NCBI GenBank assembly: GCA_946902875.1
Contig: OX336349.1
Span: forward strand, 15,771,891-15,835,890
Origin: Nematopogon swammerdamellus
Lineage: Eukaryota > Arthropoda > Insecta > Lepidoptera > Adelidae
Length of the DNA: 64,000 nucleotides
Reading direction: 5' to 3'
How positions within the stretch are numbered: position 1 is the first letter of the stretch; every line of letters starts with the position of its first letter. Positions 32,476-44,640 of this stretch are shown one piece after another. Below the pieces are notes generated by a model that did not search any database, was not told the origin of the DNA, and saw only the letters and a program-made list of their open reading frames with translations. Made by a program: the position numbers and the translations under genes.

Positions 32476-33184
32476 TTGTGTGTGTTATGTTATGTCATGT
32501 GCATACTATTTTTAGTTCATAGGTAACTAATTTATGTGTTTCTAATGAGTAATGTTTTATTTTCATAATTTATAATTTACCTTGCATTTTTATGTTATGT
32601 TTATTGTGCTATGGTGTATCTTTTATTGAATTTGACTTTGTGAACATTAGATTTTATTTAATATGCTTTCAATTTGAATGTAAAACTACCTATCACATTT
32701 AACAAAGACAATATATTTTACAGATTTAAAAAAAAAAAAATTTTTTATGTTTTAATTAATTTATTCAATTTCACTGTTAAATGTTAATCTTAATTTGTAA
32801 TCATTTATCTTAATTGTGCAATTTGCATTTAACTGATTTTACATTTACATTTACATTGTTTTATTATTCAATTTCATTGTTAATTTTATCCTAAATTGTA
32901 ATAGTTATTCTTATTGTGCAATTCACATTTAGCTGATTTTACATTTTGACTAGTAATTTTTATATAGGTATATCAATTGAATATTGTTTTGATGTTTTTA
33001 TTTTTCTTTAGTTTTATTATTCAATTTCATTTAAAAAAAAAAAAAAAATAACAATTACTTATATTTTTATTATTTTGCTAATATGTAATTTGCAATGTTT
33101 GTATTGTACGTGTACTAGTGCTAATAGGATCGTCATGCCTGTTTGTGTGTTACCGACGAATTTTAATAAATAAATAAATAAATG
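32476..33184 (+). mobile_element. 3'UTR and (TAAA)n tail of the jockey-like LINE
   Basis: AT-rich sequence after the stop contains two related blocks (32755-32860 and 32865-32960, sharing ATTTTATTATTCAATTTC-type segments). It ends in AATAAATAAATAAATAAATG at about 33164-33184, a typical LINE tail. Confidence 0.7.
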
Positions 33185-33499
33185 ATTTTTTTTTTCAAAA
33201 ATTTTTATCGTCATTATTGTATTTCGTGCCTTTCTTGTAAAGATTACCTAAATTGTTTTCCATTTGTAACCCATATCTATGAGCAAAGAGCGCAAAGAGA
33301 AATCAAACAACTGTCAAAACCAATTTTTTCTCTCAAAACTGACTGCAGTTTTGTCAAAGTTCGAACTTCAAAATCCAATCACAACTCCTATCTCAAATCA
33401 CAACTGGCACTTTGTTTTCATTAAATTATATTCTGCTTGGAGAAAGTGACTTAACTTAGATGAACTGGCGACAATTGCTCGTTAGGGACGAACAATTAT

Positions 33500-33975
33500 A
33501 CAAATACTAAATACGAATAAAAATACCCAAGTGAAAGGTTCTTTTTTTAATGCAAATATTTTTCCAAATCATATTTCTAGACGAAATATAAGATACTTTT
33601 ATTCTCACACGTTTTTCAATAAAGTAAATATTTGTGGAACAGAAAAAAGAAAATTTAGAAAAACTTAAGTTTAATTTTTTTCTTTCGCCGGAAATATTGA
33701 CTTTAGTGTAAAACAAGTAAGTAAGAATAAAAGTGTTTTATGCTTTGTTTAGAAATATGATTCTATCGAAGAAACATTAACATTCGCGAAAATCTGGAAA
33801 AAAATAGTTTTGTTTTTTTTCTCTCCAGAAATATTGACTTTAGGGATAAATGTGTAAGAATAAAAGTGTCTTATATTTCGTCTAGAAATATGATACAGGC
33901 AAAAGAACATTTACATTCAAGAAAATTTGAAAAAAAAGTGTTGTTTTTCTCCTTCAATTTTGACTTTAGTCAAAA
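33500..33975. repeat. Local direct and inverted repeat, ~39-bp palindromic arms
   Basis: The segment at 33568-33606 (ATTTCTAGACGAAATATAAG...) is inverted at 33850-33890. A diverged direct copy lies at 33722-33765 (GTAAGAATAAAAGTGTTTTA). The intervening A/T-rich unit (GAAATATTGACTTTAG) repeats three times. Confidence 0.75.
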
Positions 33976-35377
33976 ACATTATTCATTATTCATATCCTCA
34001 AATATTTATTTGGCCTAACTTGGGTTGATCTAATTAATTTAATAAATAGGTAAGAAAAATGTCTTCTTTATAAAACGTTTTTTTTAAAACGTAATGTATA
34101 ATAAAATTGCATTGGTGTGAGTACTGTGAACGTGCCAGCTATAGTTAACCGACCTGTTAGTGTATACACCATATAGCATGGGTATGTATGACGAGGTAGT
34201 ACACGGATACTTCAAAATAAAAATACTTTACCTCCTCGCTATGAATAACTATGCGCTTTCTCCGGAGATCTGGCTTGCTAACTGATTGCTCCGTCAGACA
34301 CGCACACTACCGCAATGTGCATGTATACGTTCAACCGCGAGTAAAGTCCGTTCGAATTCGTGAATTGCAAGAACTGTAGGTACCTCACCGCAACACAAGC
34401 TAGCAAGAAAGAGCAAGGAAGTAGAAAAACCGTTATCAGTGTTGCGACTTAACGTAGAAATGTTCCCTAACAAATTATACCACATTTTATGGTAAAGGTC
34501 AATATCTTAACTTAATTTCAGAAAGGGAGGCTCATGCCCAGCACTTCCCGAGTCATTTCATATTTATATACCCCTAATTATGGCATTTTCTGAAAAGTGG
34601 CATCACACACGTGAGTGACACGGACGGCACGAGCACGCACGACACGAACGAACGATACACGCAGGCCATCCACAATTGGCGCGATTTTTGTTATATTTAT
34701 CATTTAATTTTGATATATTGTAGTAATTACGTAATTTAAATAATAGTTTAGACAAACAAGCATTATTATTAAACTTTTTCAACGTCGTTAAAAGTAAGAC
34801 TACTCATTTTACTTCGTCGAGAAAGTTATAAATATGCCAATAATTAATCGTTGTACTTGACCTTGTCCTTCTGTTTCTGTTTGCGTCGTCACTCGTCGGA
34901 GGGCACAGGCATGCATGTGATTGTGTATAGCGTATTATGTAGGTACGTACAGTTCCCTTAAAACATAAATGCCGCTCACCTACCTTCGTTGTCAACGAAT
35001 TTAAGGTCATCACTCGTAGACATAGGGTAGATAATTGCTTCACTGCACATATGCGGGAACCAAAGGTGCGAGCGACATTAAAGTCAACCTTATGTTCTAC
35101 GTATTATGACCTAAAATGTATTTACTACTTAGGTAGGTGGAGCGGCATTAAAGTTCTGACGGAACCACAGAAATCCTAAGTAATGATCTGTGGACGGAAC
35201 ATTACGTGTACGTATAGGAATGGCGTATTCGAGCATGCATGGATATACCTACCTATATTGATAGAGAATCTGTATATCTGGGGGCACGGCAGTGCCCCGC
35301 CAAGTCGAGCAACACGGCCGTACCACCTTTTCTCGAAGCAACTCATAATATTATTTCTGAAAAGAGTAGGTATTATA
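33976..35377. other. Unassigned region
   Basis: About 1.4 kb without a recognised gene or element. Confidence 0.3.
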
Positions 35378-35870
35378 AGGTCTTTCAAAATTATTCATAG
35401 TACGCTAAGGGGGGGTTCTGTATCATATAGGGAGTAAGCCCTATATAAAATTTTTTGAACCTTGGGCTTTTTTATAAGTAAAAGATTTTTTTTATGTATT
35501 TAAATAAAAAATAGGTGGTTGATTTTTATAGCCGAATCGATTCAGTTTCCTATCAGTAACAAAAAAGTCTTGATTACCATTATGATGTAACACGTGTAAG
35601 TTGGTAAAACAAAATCAAATTCTTTCTATTCCATACTAATAAAACTAAAATTGTGGTTTTTCGCAATTTCTGAAAGAAAGAGATCTATGTGTTGGAAGAC
35701 TTTTTTGTTCCTGGCATGAAACTGAAACGATGAGAAATTTTTTTTTTTACATTTTATATTAAAAATTATTTTTTTAAAGTATAAAAAAAAAATCTTTGTT
35801 CTTCAAAATTGATCTATTTCCGATACAGAACCCCCCCCTTAGCGTACTCTGAACTAATTTTGAAAGACCT
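35378..35870. mobile_element. TA-flanked MITE (AGGTCTTTC ends), copy 2, intact
   Basis: 493 bp with inverted ends of about 45 bp (AGGTCTTTCAAAATTATTC; TAAGGGGGGGTTCTG), TA on both sides and no SINE insertion. It serves as the uninterrupted reference for copy 1 at 22638-23526. Confidence 0.92.
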
Positions 35871-36285
35871 TATATAATAGCCTACAATAAATATTATATA
35901 TATTATATAAGTTTGACGCCACGTTTGTCCGTCTGTCTGTCACCCTACTATCTGTGGCATCGATGTAACTCCCAAACGGATGGTCCGATTATGATGCAGT
36001 TTTTAGATAACCTATCTTTCCTAAAATATCATTGGTAGGTACCTAGTTACCTATCGTTATGTACGAATGCTGGTTAGGTACTTAGGTTAGGTACTTACTA
36101 AAAATTGTAGAGGAAAAAAATCTCTAATTAAATAAAAAGTTGTTCAGCTCCAAAACATCTTGTATGGTTATCATATCATATATTGATATATATATATAAC
36201 CACCGATTAGTAGTTATAACGAAACTGCGCGTAAGATCCACAGATCGCGGATATTTATTACGATACATGAATGTCATTATTTTTA
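35871..36285. other. Unassigned, (GTCTGTCT) run and TA-rich tract
   Basis: Contains CGTCTGTCTGTC near 35931-35941 and a (TA)n tract near 36180-36200, otherwise nothing recognised. Confidence 0.3.
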
Positions 36286-37490
36286 CGTAATTGTAACACG
36301 TGGTGGTAACGTAAAATTAAACGTCATTTTCACGTCGTATTGACGGCATTGCTTACGTAACTGCAACACGTGTTTTTAACGTGAAATTAAACGTCATTTT
36401 CACGTCGTATTGACGGCTTTTTTTACGTAATTTCAACACGTGTTTTTAACGTAAAATTAAACGTAATTTTCACGTCGTATTTACGGCATTGTTTACGTAA
36501 CTGCAACACGTGTTTATAACGTAAAATTAAACGTCATTTTCACGTCGTATTGACGGCATTGTTTACGTAACTGTAACACGTGTTTTTAACGTGAAATTAA
36601 ACGTCATTTTCACGTCGTATTGACGGCATTTTTTACGTAATTTTAACACGTGTTTTTAATGTAAAATGAAACGTCATTTTCACGTCGTATTGACGGCATT
36701 GTTTACGTAACTGCAACACGTGTTTTTAACGTAAAATTAAACGTCATTTTCACGTCGTATTGACGGCATTGTTTACGTAACTGTAACACGTGTTTTTAAC
36801 GTGAAATTAAACGTCATTTTCACGTCGTATTGACGGCATTTTTTACGTAATTTCAACACGTGTTTTTAACGTAAAATTAAACGTCATTTTCACGTCGTAT
36901 TGACGGCATTGCTTACGTAACTGCAACACGTGTTTTTAACGTGAAATTAAACGTCATTTTCACGTCGTATTGACGGCTTTTTTTACGTAATTTCAACACG
37001 TGTTTTTAACGTAAAATTAAACGTAATTTTCACGTCGTATTTACGGCATTGTTTACGTAACTGCAACACGTGTTTATAACGTAAAATTAAACGTCATTTT
37101 CACGTCGTATTGACGGCATTGTTTACGTAACTGTAACACGTGTTTTTAACGTGAAATTAAACGTCATTTTCACGTCGTATTGACGGCATTTTTTACGTAA
37201 TTTTAACACGTGTTTTTAATGTAAAATGAAACGTCATTTTCACGTCGTATTGACGGCATTGTTTACGTAACTGCAACACGTGTTTTTAACGTAAAATTAA
37301 ACGTCATTTTCACGTCGTATTGACGGCATTGTTTACGTAACTGTAACACGTGTTTTTAACGTGAAATTAAACGTCATTTTCACGTCGTATTGACGGCATT
37401 GTTTACGTAACTGCAACACGTGTTTTTAACGTGAAATTAAACGTCATTTTCACGTCATATTGACGGCATTGTTTACGTTAAATAATGTCG
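36286..37490. repeat. 70-bp satellite with 560-bp higher-order repeat
   Basis: About 17 tandem units of 70 bp, each containing CACGTG in the context AACACGTGTTTTTAACGT and a TTTTCACGTCGTATTGACGG block. Variant bases recur every 8 units. The stretch from 36351 to about 36840 is repeated identically at 36911 to about 37400, an offset of 560 bp. Confidence 0.95.
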
Positions 37491-37656
37491 TAAATATAAC
37501 GTCGTCGTTAACGTGATTTTAGACGTGTATTTTAGACCACATGTCGTCACAAGTCAGTATCTCACGTTAAAAATGACGTCTTATTAGTCCTGATGTCGTC
37601 ACTGCTGCGAAAATGACTTAAAAATCACGTGATTTTAACGTGACCTTGCTGCTTGG
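37491..37656. repeat. ACGT-rich terminus ending CCTTGCTGCTTGGG
   Basis: The right edge is an inverted match to 18165-18184 (CCCAAGCARCAAGGTCACGT). Both outer edges are followed by TAGGTA (18159-18164 and 37657-37662). Confidence 0.7.
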
Positions 37657-37662
37657 GTAGGT

Positions 37663-38585
37663 AACCAATATTTTTTTTTAAATTACTCAAAGTTCTTTGT
37701 GCAGCTTCTTTCTTATTAATCAATCACTTATCTGAGAGTTGCTGTAACTATTAAAATACGGTGAATTTACTCGTATCAAGATAATATCCTGTTTTCAGAC
37801 AGATACCAAAAACAAGAAAAAGTTGATTCACCCACCTATACTTGTCGAATTTATACTCTGTGTGAAGAGCAAATACTATTCAGTGAGGTGTGAAAATGTT
37901 TATAATGTCTACTACAGACAGACAAAACGGATAATAAACTAATACATACATACCTACCTTATCTCATGTAAAAATATCACGCTATTATATCATATTATCA
38001 GACTTGTAGTCATCCATCAGATTGAAAGTGAAATATTGATGCGCAGAAGTAAATTCAAAGAAATGAGGATAAATACATTTTCTAATATCTCGGCAACAAT
38101 CTAATGCAATAATAATGTTAGTAGGTTGCTTAGGAATACACATAGTTGATAGATATTGAGCTTGTAGGTAGAAACGTAGACGGAAAAAATATTTTTTATG
38201 ATCGAAGGGTAGAAAGGTAAATAAAATTGTATGTTTACCGCCAACAAACTACACCGGACCATCATTCAACCGGCAAGCTTCGCTCGCGTTAACTAGTCGT
38301 ACGATCGTTGCAAGGGCTGCCTCCTGAAGGGCACTAGTTGGAATGAGTGGCATGAGACTAGAACGTGATGTGAATCTTTCAGGAAAATAACTCCTTGGAC
38401 CTAGTCGCCTCAACCACTAGTTTTGTATGTCAACGACGCGAGTGTGAACGACGAAAGTGGCGAGAGTTCGTCGACGCGTGTGTGCGCGGGGTTCCTCACG
38501 CACGCGTACGCGGCGGCAGTTATCTTTAGCCGGAAACCGAAATACAAAAATGTAACAGCGCTATTGATCTCACGCGCTCCGCGCG
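37663..38585. other. Unassigned region
   Basis: No gene recognised; a decayed cttcgctcgcg tag lies near 38278. Confidence 0.3.
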
Positions 38586-38632
38586 TACACACACACACAC
38601 ACCCTCACACACACACACACACACACACACAC
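38586..38632. repeat. (CA)n microsatellite
   Basis: CACACA run interrupted once by CCCTC. Confidence 0.95.
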
Positions 38633-39111
38633 GGGGATAATTTTCATACAAACACGTGTACGAAAGATGCAAGTATGCAACCATTATACTTACATTACAT
38701 ACAAAGGACAATGAACTGTCTATTCAGTTTAATTATAGCTGAAACAAAATAGAAATTGTTTTACAGAAAGCGCCGACCCACCCATCACTAACAACTCCCA
38801 TGGGTAGGTATTCGGTCGTTTGTGGGGGTTGCGAATGCCAGTGCTTCTGTTTGGTCATTCATTTCCATTCCTTCCACACTGCATTCCCATGGTAGGTACA
38901 TAGGTATCATATTTTTTGTACTTATGGGTACCTAGGTACTTTTTTTGGCCCTACCTGATGTTCACATGCCGATTACTTACTATCAACCACTCCGGTTGAT
39001 TCCGGTAAACGAAAACATGATCGGAAGTAAATATAGGTACAATAGAACGGGCATCAACTTGTCGAGAAGATGAAAGAAAGTACCAAAGACGAAACTACAA
39101 ATATATGTATA

Positions 39112-39506
39112 CAGGGTGTTGTAACGGCCAGTACATTAATTTCTCCAGCGCAATCTTCATGTTTTTCCGAGACAAAAAAGTTAATAAAGTTTTTCTGTAA
39201 AGTGTCTAGTTTTGGAGATATTCATTTTTGAAATTTATGTTTTCGTCAAGTGTATTTGACGCGCGCGGAGTGAGGGTGCTGGCGCGGGATTTCACGCAGC
39301 ACCACCTCCGCGCATCTCCTCGCTCCGCGCACTCATCTACTCACCGCGCCTTTCATTCCCACGTTCGTGCGAAACATTAGATCCTTTTCACACTAAATAA
39401 ATCGATTAGTTTGTATGAAAACTGTAACTTGTTATTTGACTTTTTTGTTACTATTGATCCCAATAATCATTTTCTAAATTTTATGTAGTGGCCGTTACAA
39501 CATCTG
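39112..39506. mobile_element. TA-flanked MITE (CAGGGTGTTGTAACGGCCA ends)
   Basis: Left end CAGGGTGTTGTAACGGCCA and right end TGGCCGTTACAACATCTG are inverted with small differences, each bounded by TA. The interior has no coding region. Confidence 0.8.
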
Positions 39507-39656
39507 TAGGTATATCTTTCACACACTCGCGCATCTTCTGTCTGCTTCAATAGGTGATATGATAATATTGGTTAAGAACCAACAAGATAAATTAGGTTAG
39601 GTTGAGTGAGTGAGTTGGCAGGACTGGTATTTTATGGAAACTGACACGGCTTTTTT

Positions 39657-40362
39657 TATGTAATCCGGTATGGTTGGCTGAGTCGGAGGGGCCAAAGCAC
39701 AGCTACGACCAGCCAATATCACCTCCGAGAAGGTAGGTGCCATACCGGAGACTTCCCTGGATTGCGGCTATACTGGACTAGAGGAGAACACAGCCGAAGC
39801 TGCTATGCGGCCATCTTACATCCAGTACAGTGGGACCGACCCAGTCGGCTACTATTTGAGCCTACCACCTAGTAAGGGGCAAAGGGAAGGGACCTGCAGT
39901 TTTACACCGGTTCCGAACGGTGAAGCAGCAGGTGTAGGTATGGACTTAAATTTTTTCGTCGGGAAAAACTCGGATTCGAACCTTGGACCTCTCGCATGAG
40001 AAGCCGATGCCCAAAACCCATGGACGAAATATACTGGACCTATCATTAACGTCGTCAACAAAGCGAACCGGGGTCGCCGCGAAAGGGGTAAGAAGACGGC
40101 GAGGGAGCGGGGATGTTGCGTATGCGATGTTTTTCCATCTCTGTCGATCACGCAGTCGCACAGTATTTCTTTCCTCGTCTACGAATTCACCTACACACAC
40201 TTAAAGAGGAGAAAGAGATAAGGCGATCGAGTGCCTTCGTGAGTGAGCGAGATGCAGTTCAGTGAGCCTGACGCCCGTGCGTGGTTACTCCCGCTCGCCT
40301 ATCTATGATAGGTCCAGTATATTTCGTCCATGCCCAAAACCACTCGGCCACCCGCCGGCCGG
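39657..40362 (-). repeat. SINE family B, copy 5, split by a MITE
   Basis: Body and tail occupy 39657-40018; the end of the tRNA-like head (ACTCGGCCACCCGCC on plus) resumes at 40333-40362. The interruption is the 314-bp element 40019-40332. Confidence 0.93.
40019..40332. mobile_element. MITE with perfect 28-bp ends and 9-bp target duplication
   Basis: The left end 40019-40046 (CATGGACGAAATATACTGGA...) and right end 40305-40332 are perfect inverted copies over 28 bp. The flanking CCCAAAACC is duplicated (40010-40018 and 40333-40341). Removing the element and one duplicate restores a normal SINE B head. A 9-bp duplication with perfect ends suggests a Mutator-like (MULE) source, though the edge is ambiguous by a few bases. 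Confidence 0.92.
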
Positions 40363-40365
40363 CGC

Positions 40366-40572
40366 CGGCTACCTACAACATCTGTGATTTCAGCCCATAA
40401 CACCTTGGTGAACTAACTAGGTTTCATGTCAGTACTACCCTGTCGTGCCCGCTGGTCGAACTGGACGGAAAACACGAACTACTTACATAGCCATTGACAT
40501 AGCCTCTTCGACCGACCTTTCATTCAGTGCGATGGTAGGTACCGTGCCGGCGGGTCAATCCTACTACCTAGT
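40366..40572 (-). repeat. SINE family A, copy 5 (fragment)
   Basis: Contains CCTACAACATCTGTGAT, AACTGGACGGAAAACACGAA and TTTCATTCAGTGCGATGG; head and tail are missing. It abuts SINE B copy 5. Confidence 0.8.
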
Positions 40573-42660
40573 CGTAGTAGGAGTTTCGGCCCAAAATAAG
40601 GAAGATTGAGTCGTTAGTGGTTTCGTGACCATAAATTGACGAGAATTGAGACTACACAGTATTGCCGTGACCAGGTTAAGTCACAGTGATGCCGTGACCA
40701 GAATTGCGACTTCTCAGTGGAGTCGTGACCACGTTGAGTCGCCTCAGTGGCGTAGTGACTGGTTAGGTGTACGCAATGTCAATGTATGACACTTGACCTT
40801 TCTGGGTACTTATTTTCATAAAATGTTTTCCATAAGAATATTGGAACCAAAGCAACAATGAAAGTTAGTTCAGGTGCTTGTGCCATAAACACGTGTAGAT
40901 TTTATTTCTTTACAAAATGAGCACGTGATGAGTCATACAAGTCTGTTCATACGCTTATGTACGATGACTCATACACAGGTTATTCCTACTTGACTATTAC
41001 TCAGGTGCACTGAGTTTTTCCAGACCATCAGTTTAAATAAAAATATTTTTATTGCACTCCATTAAAACATGAGACATAAAAGGCCACTTTGATGACATGA
41101 GGCATTCTTTACAAACCAACCTTTGGGATGTGAGCTGATCGCATGGAGGGGGAAAATGCAAGTGAAGAAATAAGAAGAAATAAAAAAATGTAAATTCCTG
41201 ACATTGGGGGCGGAGGGTGGCGGAGACGCCCATACGCCTTATAAAAAAACAACAAAGAGTTTTTAAATATTTGTAATTTATTTTCTTTTGAAGTGCGATT
41301 GTAAAAAATAAAGATATAAAAATCGATGAGTGCTGTATATACACATAAAAAAATCACAGTAAATCTGTCACAATTTAAAAAGATCAATCAATTTCAAATT
41401 TTAGGAATCATTGACTAATCAAATCACAATAAAAAAAGCTTTATTCACAAACATATAGGTATTTTCAGTAACGTAAGCATGTAAAAATTTCAACTCTCTA
41501 GAAATTTAACTATGAATGACATAATTATTTCATTGGTTATCGACAACTTGATAACTTTACAGACCGACACGCTTTACTAGGCACCCGGTCAAAACTGTAG
41601 CTAAACGCTGCATCATAAAATGTCATTTCTGCTGTCAGTTTGTCATCATAGTGAGTGAGCGGGCAAGACAACCCCGAACCCGCGGCTAGCGCCACCACTG
41701 GGTGTTAGGTCGTTGCCTAGTAAAGCACACATATCAAATTTACCATTACTTTTTACTTCAGATCTAAATTGGACAATAGACCGTTCAGTTATTTTAACTC
41801 TAGCCATCAAGTTGGCTAACCTAAGCTCTGTGTTGCCATAATTGGTTCGTAATATTTCCCTGTACGAAATATTTGAATATATTTTTAGAATAGAATAAAA
41901 TAGAAACGCTTTATTGCACACAAATTGAAAGAAGAACAGTACACGACAAGAAACAAGAAATGCAGGAGTGCGCAAAGGTGACATCACTACAAGTACAACA
42001 GGTACTTATACATAATTTCCACTACCACGGGTAGTGGAAATATTAATAGCAAGTAACCCTTTTTAGGACAGTAGTACTAGTGACAGCAAGTGGTGCCAAC
42101 CTAGCGGAAGGTACAATGACATGGTCAGAGGTAAAATAACTGTGAACGATCTGTAGATAGATACTAGCACATACTATTTATCTAAAACAGAGTATGGTTC
42201 TTTACACCGAATGTTTTTGTTTATGGAAACTGACACTATTGGCTTGGTGCCACGTCAGTGCTTCCCTTCGGTTGTGCCGAAGTTGTTGGTTGTATTTGTC
42301 TATTATATATTAGCTTTTGCCAGCGGCTCCGATCGCGTGTTTTTTTTTTCAGAAACCTTCGAGGGCACATCGTAAAGTTTCATCGTAATCGGATGAATGG
42401 TTTACGAACGCATAGAAGGCGAACGAACGAATGAACGACCGAACAAATATCACTAAAACTGTAAATAATCTCTATGCAGCAGAATTTTACTTAAGTAATT
42501 TAGTGTCAAGCATTCAACAAATATTGTGATGTACTAAATTATGAGAAAAATAATATTGACTGCAGTAGATTGAACCTCCGTCTACGCCGCAATTTGTTGA
42601 ATCGTAATATCACTTAAGTAACTACACAAATTCATAATTATTTACAATTGAATCAGATTC
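40573..42660. other. Mixed region with LINE tails and a SINE A scrap
   Basis: Holds short GTCGTGACCA-type imperfect repeats (40610-40770) and reverse-oriented LINE 3' ends at 41035-41125 (related to 50165-50290 and 53400-53520) and 41880-41990. Also present are a SINE A fragment (42221-42282) and a cttcgctcgcg-type tag (42305-42460). No gene. Confidence 0.45.
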
Positions 42661-42716
42661 ATTTATTATTTTATATTGGACTTGGACAGATTCAAGTCCA
42701 ATATAAAATAATAAAT
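42661..42716. repeat. Perfect 24-bp stem hairpin
   Basis: 42661-42684 and 42693-42716 are exact inverted copies separated by the 8-nt loop GACAGATT. A/T-rich; function unknown. Confidence 0.85.
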
Positions 42717-42904
42717 AACATAAAAATGATTTTATTTTATTGCCTTTCCTAAAGTAGAGCAAAGACATTTTCAAAAGATGGTACAATCTTCTAGAATAAG
42801 CATTGAGCAAATACATTGAATTAGCAATAAGCTTAAAAATGTACTAATCAACTCAAAATAGACCAGACAATCACTTAAAACCCTACAATCAGTCAGTCAG
42901 CGTG

Positions 42905-43320
42905 TCGGGCGTCTACGGCTGGACATACGCCTCTCCAATTTTCCTCCAGTCCTCCCGGCGTTCAGCGGTACGGAACCACTCCTTCCCGCCGACATACTTG
43001 ATGTAGTCGTCCCACCTGGCGGGCGGTCTTCCCACACCCCGTTTTCCTGTCCACGGCCGCCAGAGTAGGACACGGTTATTCCAACGGTCGTCGTCTCTTC
43101 GGCTGACGTTCCCAGCCCAATAACACCGGTAGCTTAGCCACCCGGTGTTCAATATCGACTACTTTGGTGCGTCGGCGGATTGCCTCGTTACGCACCATAT
43201 CACGTTACGATAATCCCAGCATGGCTCACTGGGCAACTTTCAACTTTTGAACAACAGGAATCAACATTTCACACCTGTACGTCGTAACCGGGAGAATGCA
43301 CTGGTTATAAATATACGGGT
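42905..43320 (-). pseudogene. RTE-clade LINE reverse transcriptase C-terminus, copy 1 (broken)
   Basis: The fragments VYNQCILPVTTYR, QKLKVAQ, AIRRRTKVVDI, RRDDDRWNNRVLLWRPWTGK and GVGRPPARWDD with EDWRKIGEAYVQ are the diagnostic end of RTE elements. They are spread over several frames. The tail of an RTE element with a GAT run lies to the right (43920-44000). Confidence 0.85.
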
Positions 43321-43919
43321 CTTAAAATTTTCCTGAAGGACAAACCTCAGGGCGAAAAGCGTGGTTTCGCAAGGAAAGAGTCCGGCTCGCACTTGGCTTG
43401 TTTTAAAATTCTATGGGAACGTGGGAACTGCCCATGGAGTGTGGAAGCGACCGAGAAGAGTGCTCCACTTCATTAAAGAGCTCGGGTGGCTGGAGTAGCA
43501 CTACCCGAACGCCAACGTACAACGGACCGTTTTGAGGTGTTCATGTCAAACATTCACATACATTCTACATTCTACATTCACCTAGAATTTATAGTACACT
43601 ATTATTGAAATAGTTATTCTTTCGAAATGTTCTTTGCTCTACAATTGCGGCGCATATTATCTATGACTCTCGAGTTCAAGTAACATTACTATATTATGGC
43701 ACAACACTTTAGTAAATCCTTAACTTAATATAACATGATTTATTCATTTTTCTACTTTGTGCTCTTACAGTAAGTAATTAGGTACTACGTGCCAGTCTTA
43801 TACATTCCTTATTTCATACATTCTTTTCTAGTTAACTCAGTCACTTTTCATCTAAAGAAAACTGAAATTGCTTTGATGGAATGATTTGTGCCTTACATAA
43901 TTTTTTTTTATAGCCTTTC
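43321..43919. other. Unassigned
   Basis: No gene or element recognised. Confidence 0.3.
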
Positions 43920-44000
43920 ATATGCCTTTCCTTGCCTTGGGAGAGGCCTATGTCCAGCAGTGGACCGATATAGGCTGATGATGATGATGATGATGATGCC
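43920..44000 (+). repeat. RTE-type LINE 3' tail with (GAT)n
   Basis: TTGGGAGAGGCCTATGTCCA then GCAGTGGACCGATATAGGCT and (GATGAT)n form the recurrent 3' terminus of insect RTE elements. Confidence 0.8.
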
Positions 44001-44499
44001 TTTCCTTTGATCCGTGCACCACCCTCTAGCTGCCTAAGCTCGGATCCGCGCCAACGTGACAGGTGACTTTCGGCATTTAAGTTCCTCTAGCATGTTTGTA
44101 CCGAGGCGAATCAGAAGGCACCAGAACCTTCGCGCACTCACTTGTCAACTGTCAAACTAATGTCAAAAGGGGCGCGTTGCACGACGATGACGTAGTACTG
44201 TGAGTGTGTTTCCTGAATCCTTTAACCTGGGTGTCTTCAAATGTCGTATTAACAGGCTAGACATCCTAGCGAGAGTCTGCAAATCTGCTAGCATGGCATT
44301 TCAATGAACGTGGAATCGCAAGGAGAGATGATTTTGGCTCTGTCGACTGCACCATTGGTCTCTCGGCACAGCCACCCATGTTGGTTTACATAAAAAAGTC
44401 CTGCTGTCGAGAGGATTATGTCGCCACATCCAGTTTGATACACAGTTTCACAATATACAAGGCGATCAGGTCCACATCGAGACTCTTATCGCCTATCCC

Positions 44500-44640
44500 A
44501 GGACCTACAGTTTTAAATCGGTTCAAAACAGTGAAGCAACGGGTGTAGGTGTGCAAGTAAAATTTCCAATCAGACAAAACTCGCTGTTGCACGTCGGCCG
44601 GATTCGAACCTCGGACCTTAAGTCGACCACCCGCCGCTCG
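44500..44640 (-). repeat. SINE family B, copy 6 (head fragment)
   Basis: Contains GAAGCAACGGGTGTAGGTGT, the B box GGTTCGAATCC (minus) and CCACCCGCCGC; most of the anticodon-side head is deleted. A related tail scrap (CCACCCATGTTGGTTTACAT) is at 44371-44390. Confidence 0.75.

Noticed and set aside
36286..37490. CRISPR-like array of regularly spaced repeats
   Set aside because: The whole 70-bp unit is repeated, with no variable spacers; the genome is eukaryotic. It is a satellite.
18165..37656. Maverick/Polinton virus-like element
   Set aside because: The possible 6-bp flank duplication prompted the idea, but no polymerase B, integrase, ATPase or capsid-type frames are visible in the interval.
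38423..38752. 109-codon plus-strand frame over the CA repeat
   Set aside because: The His/Thr run is a translation of the microsatellite; no domain elsewhere in it.
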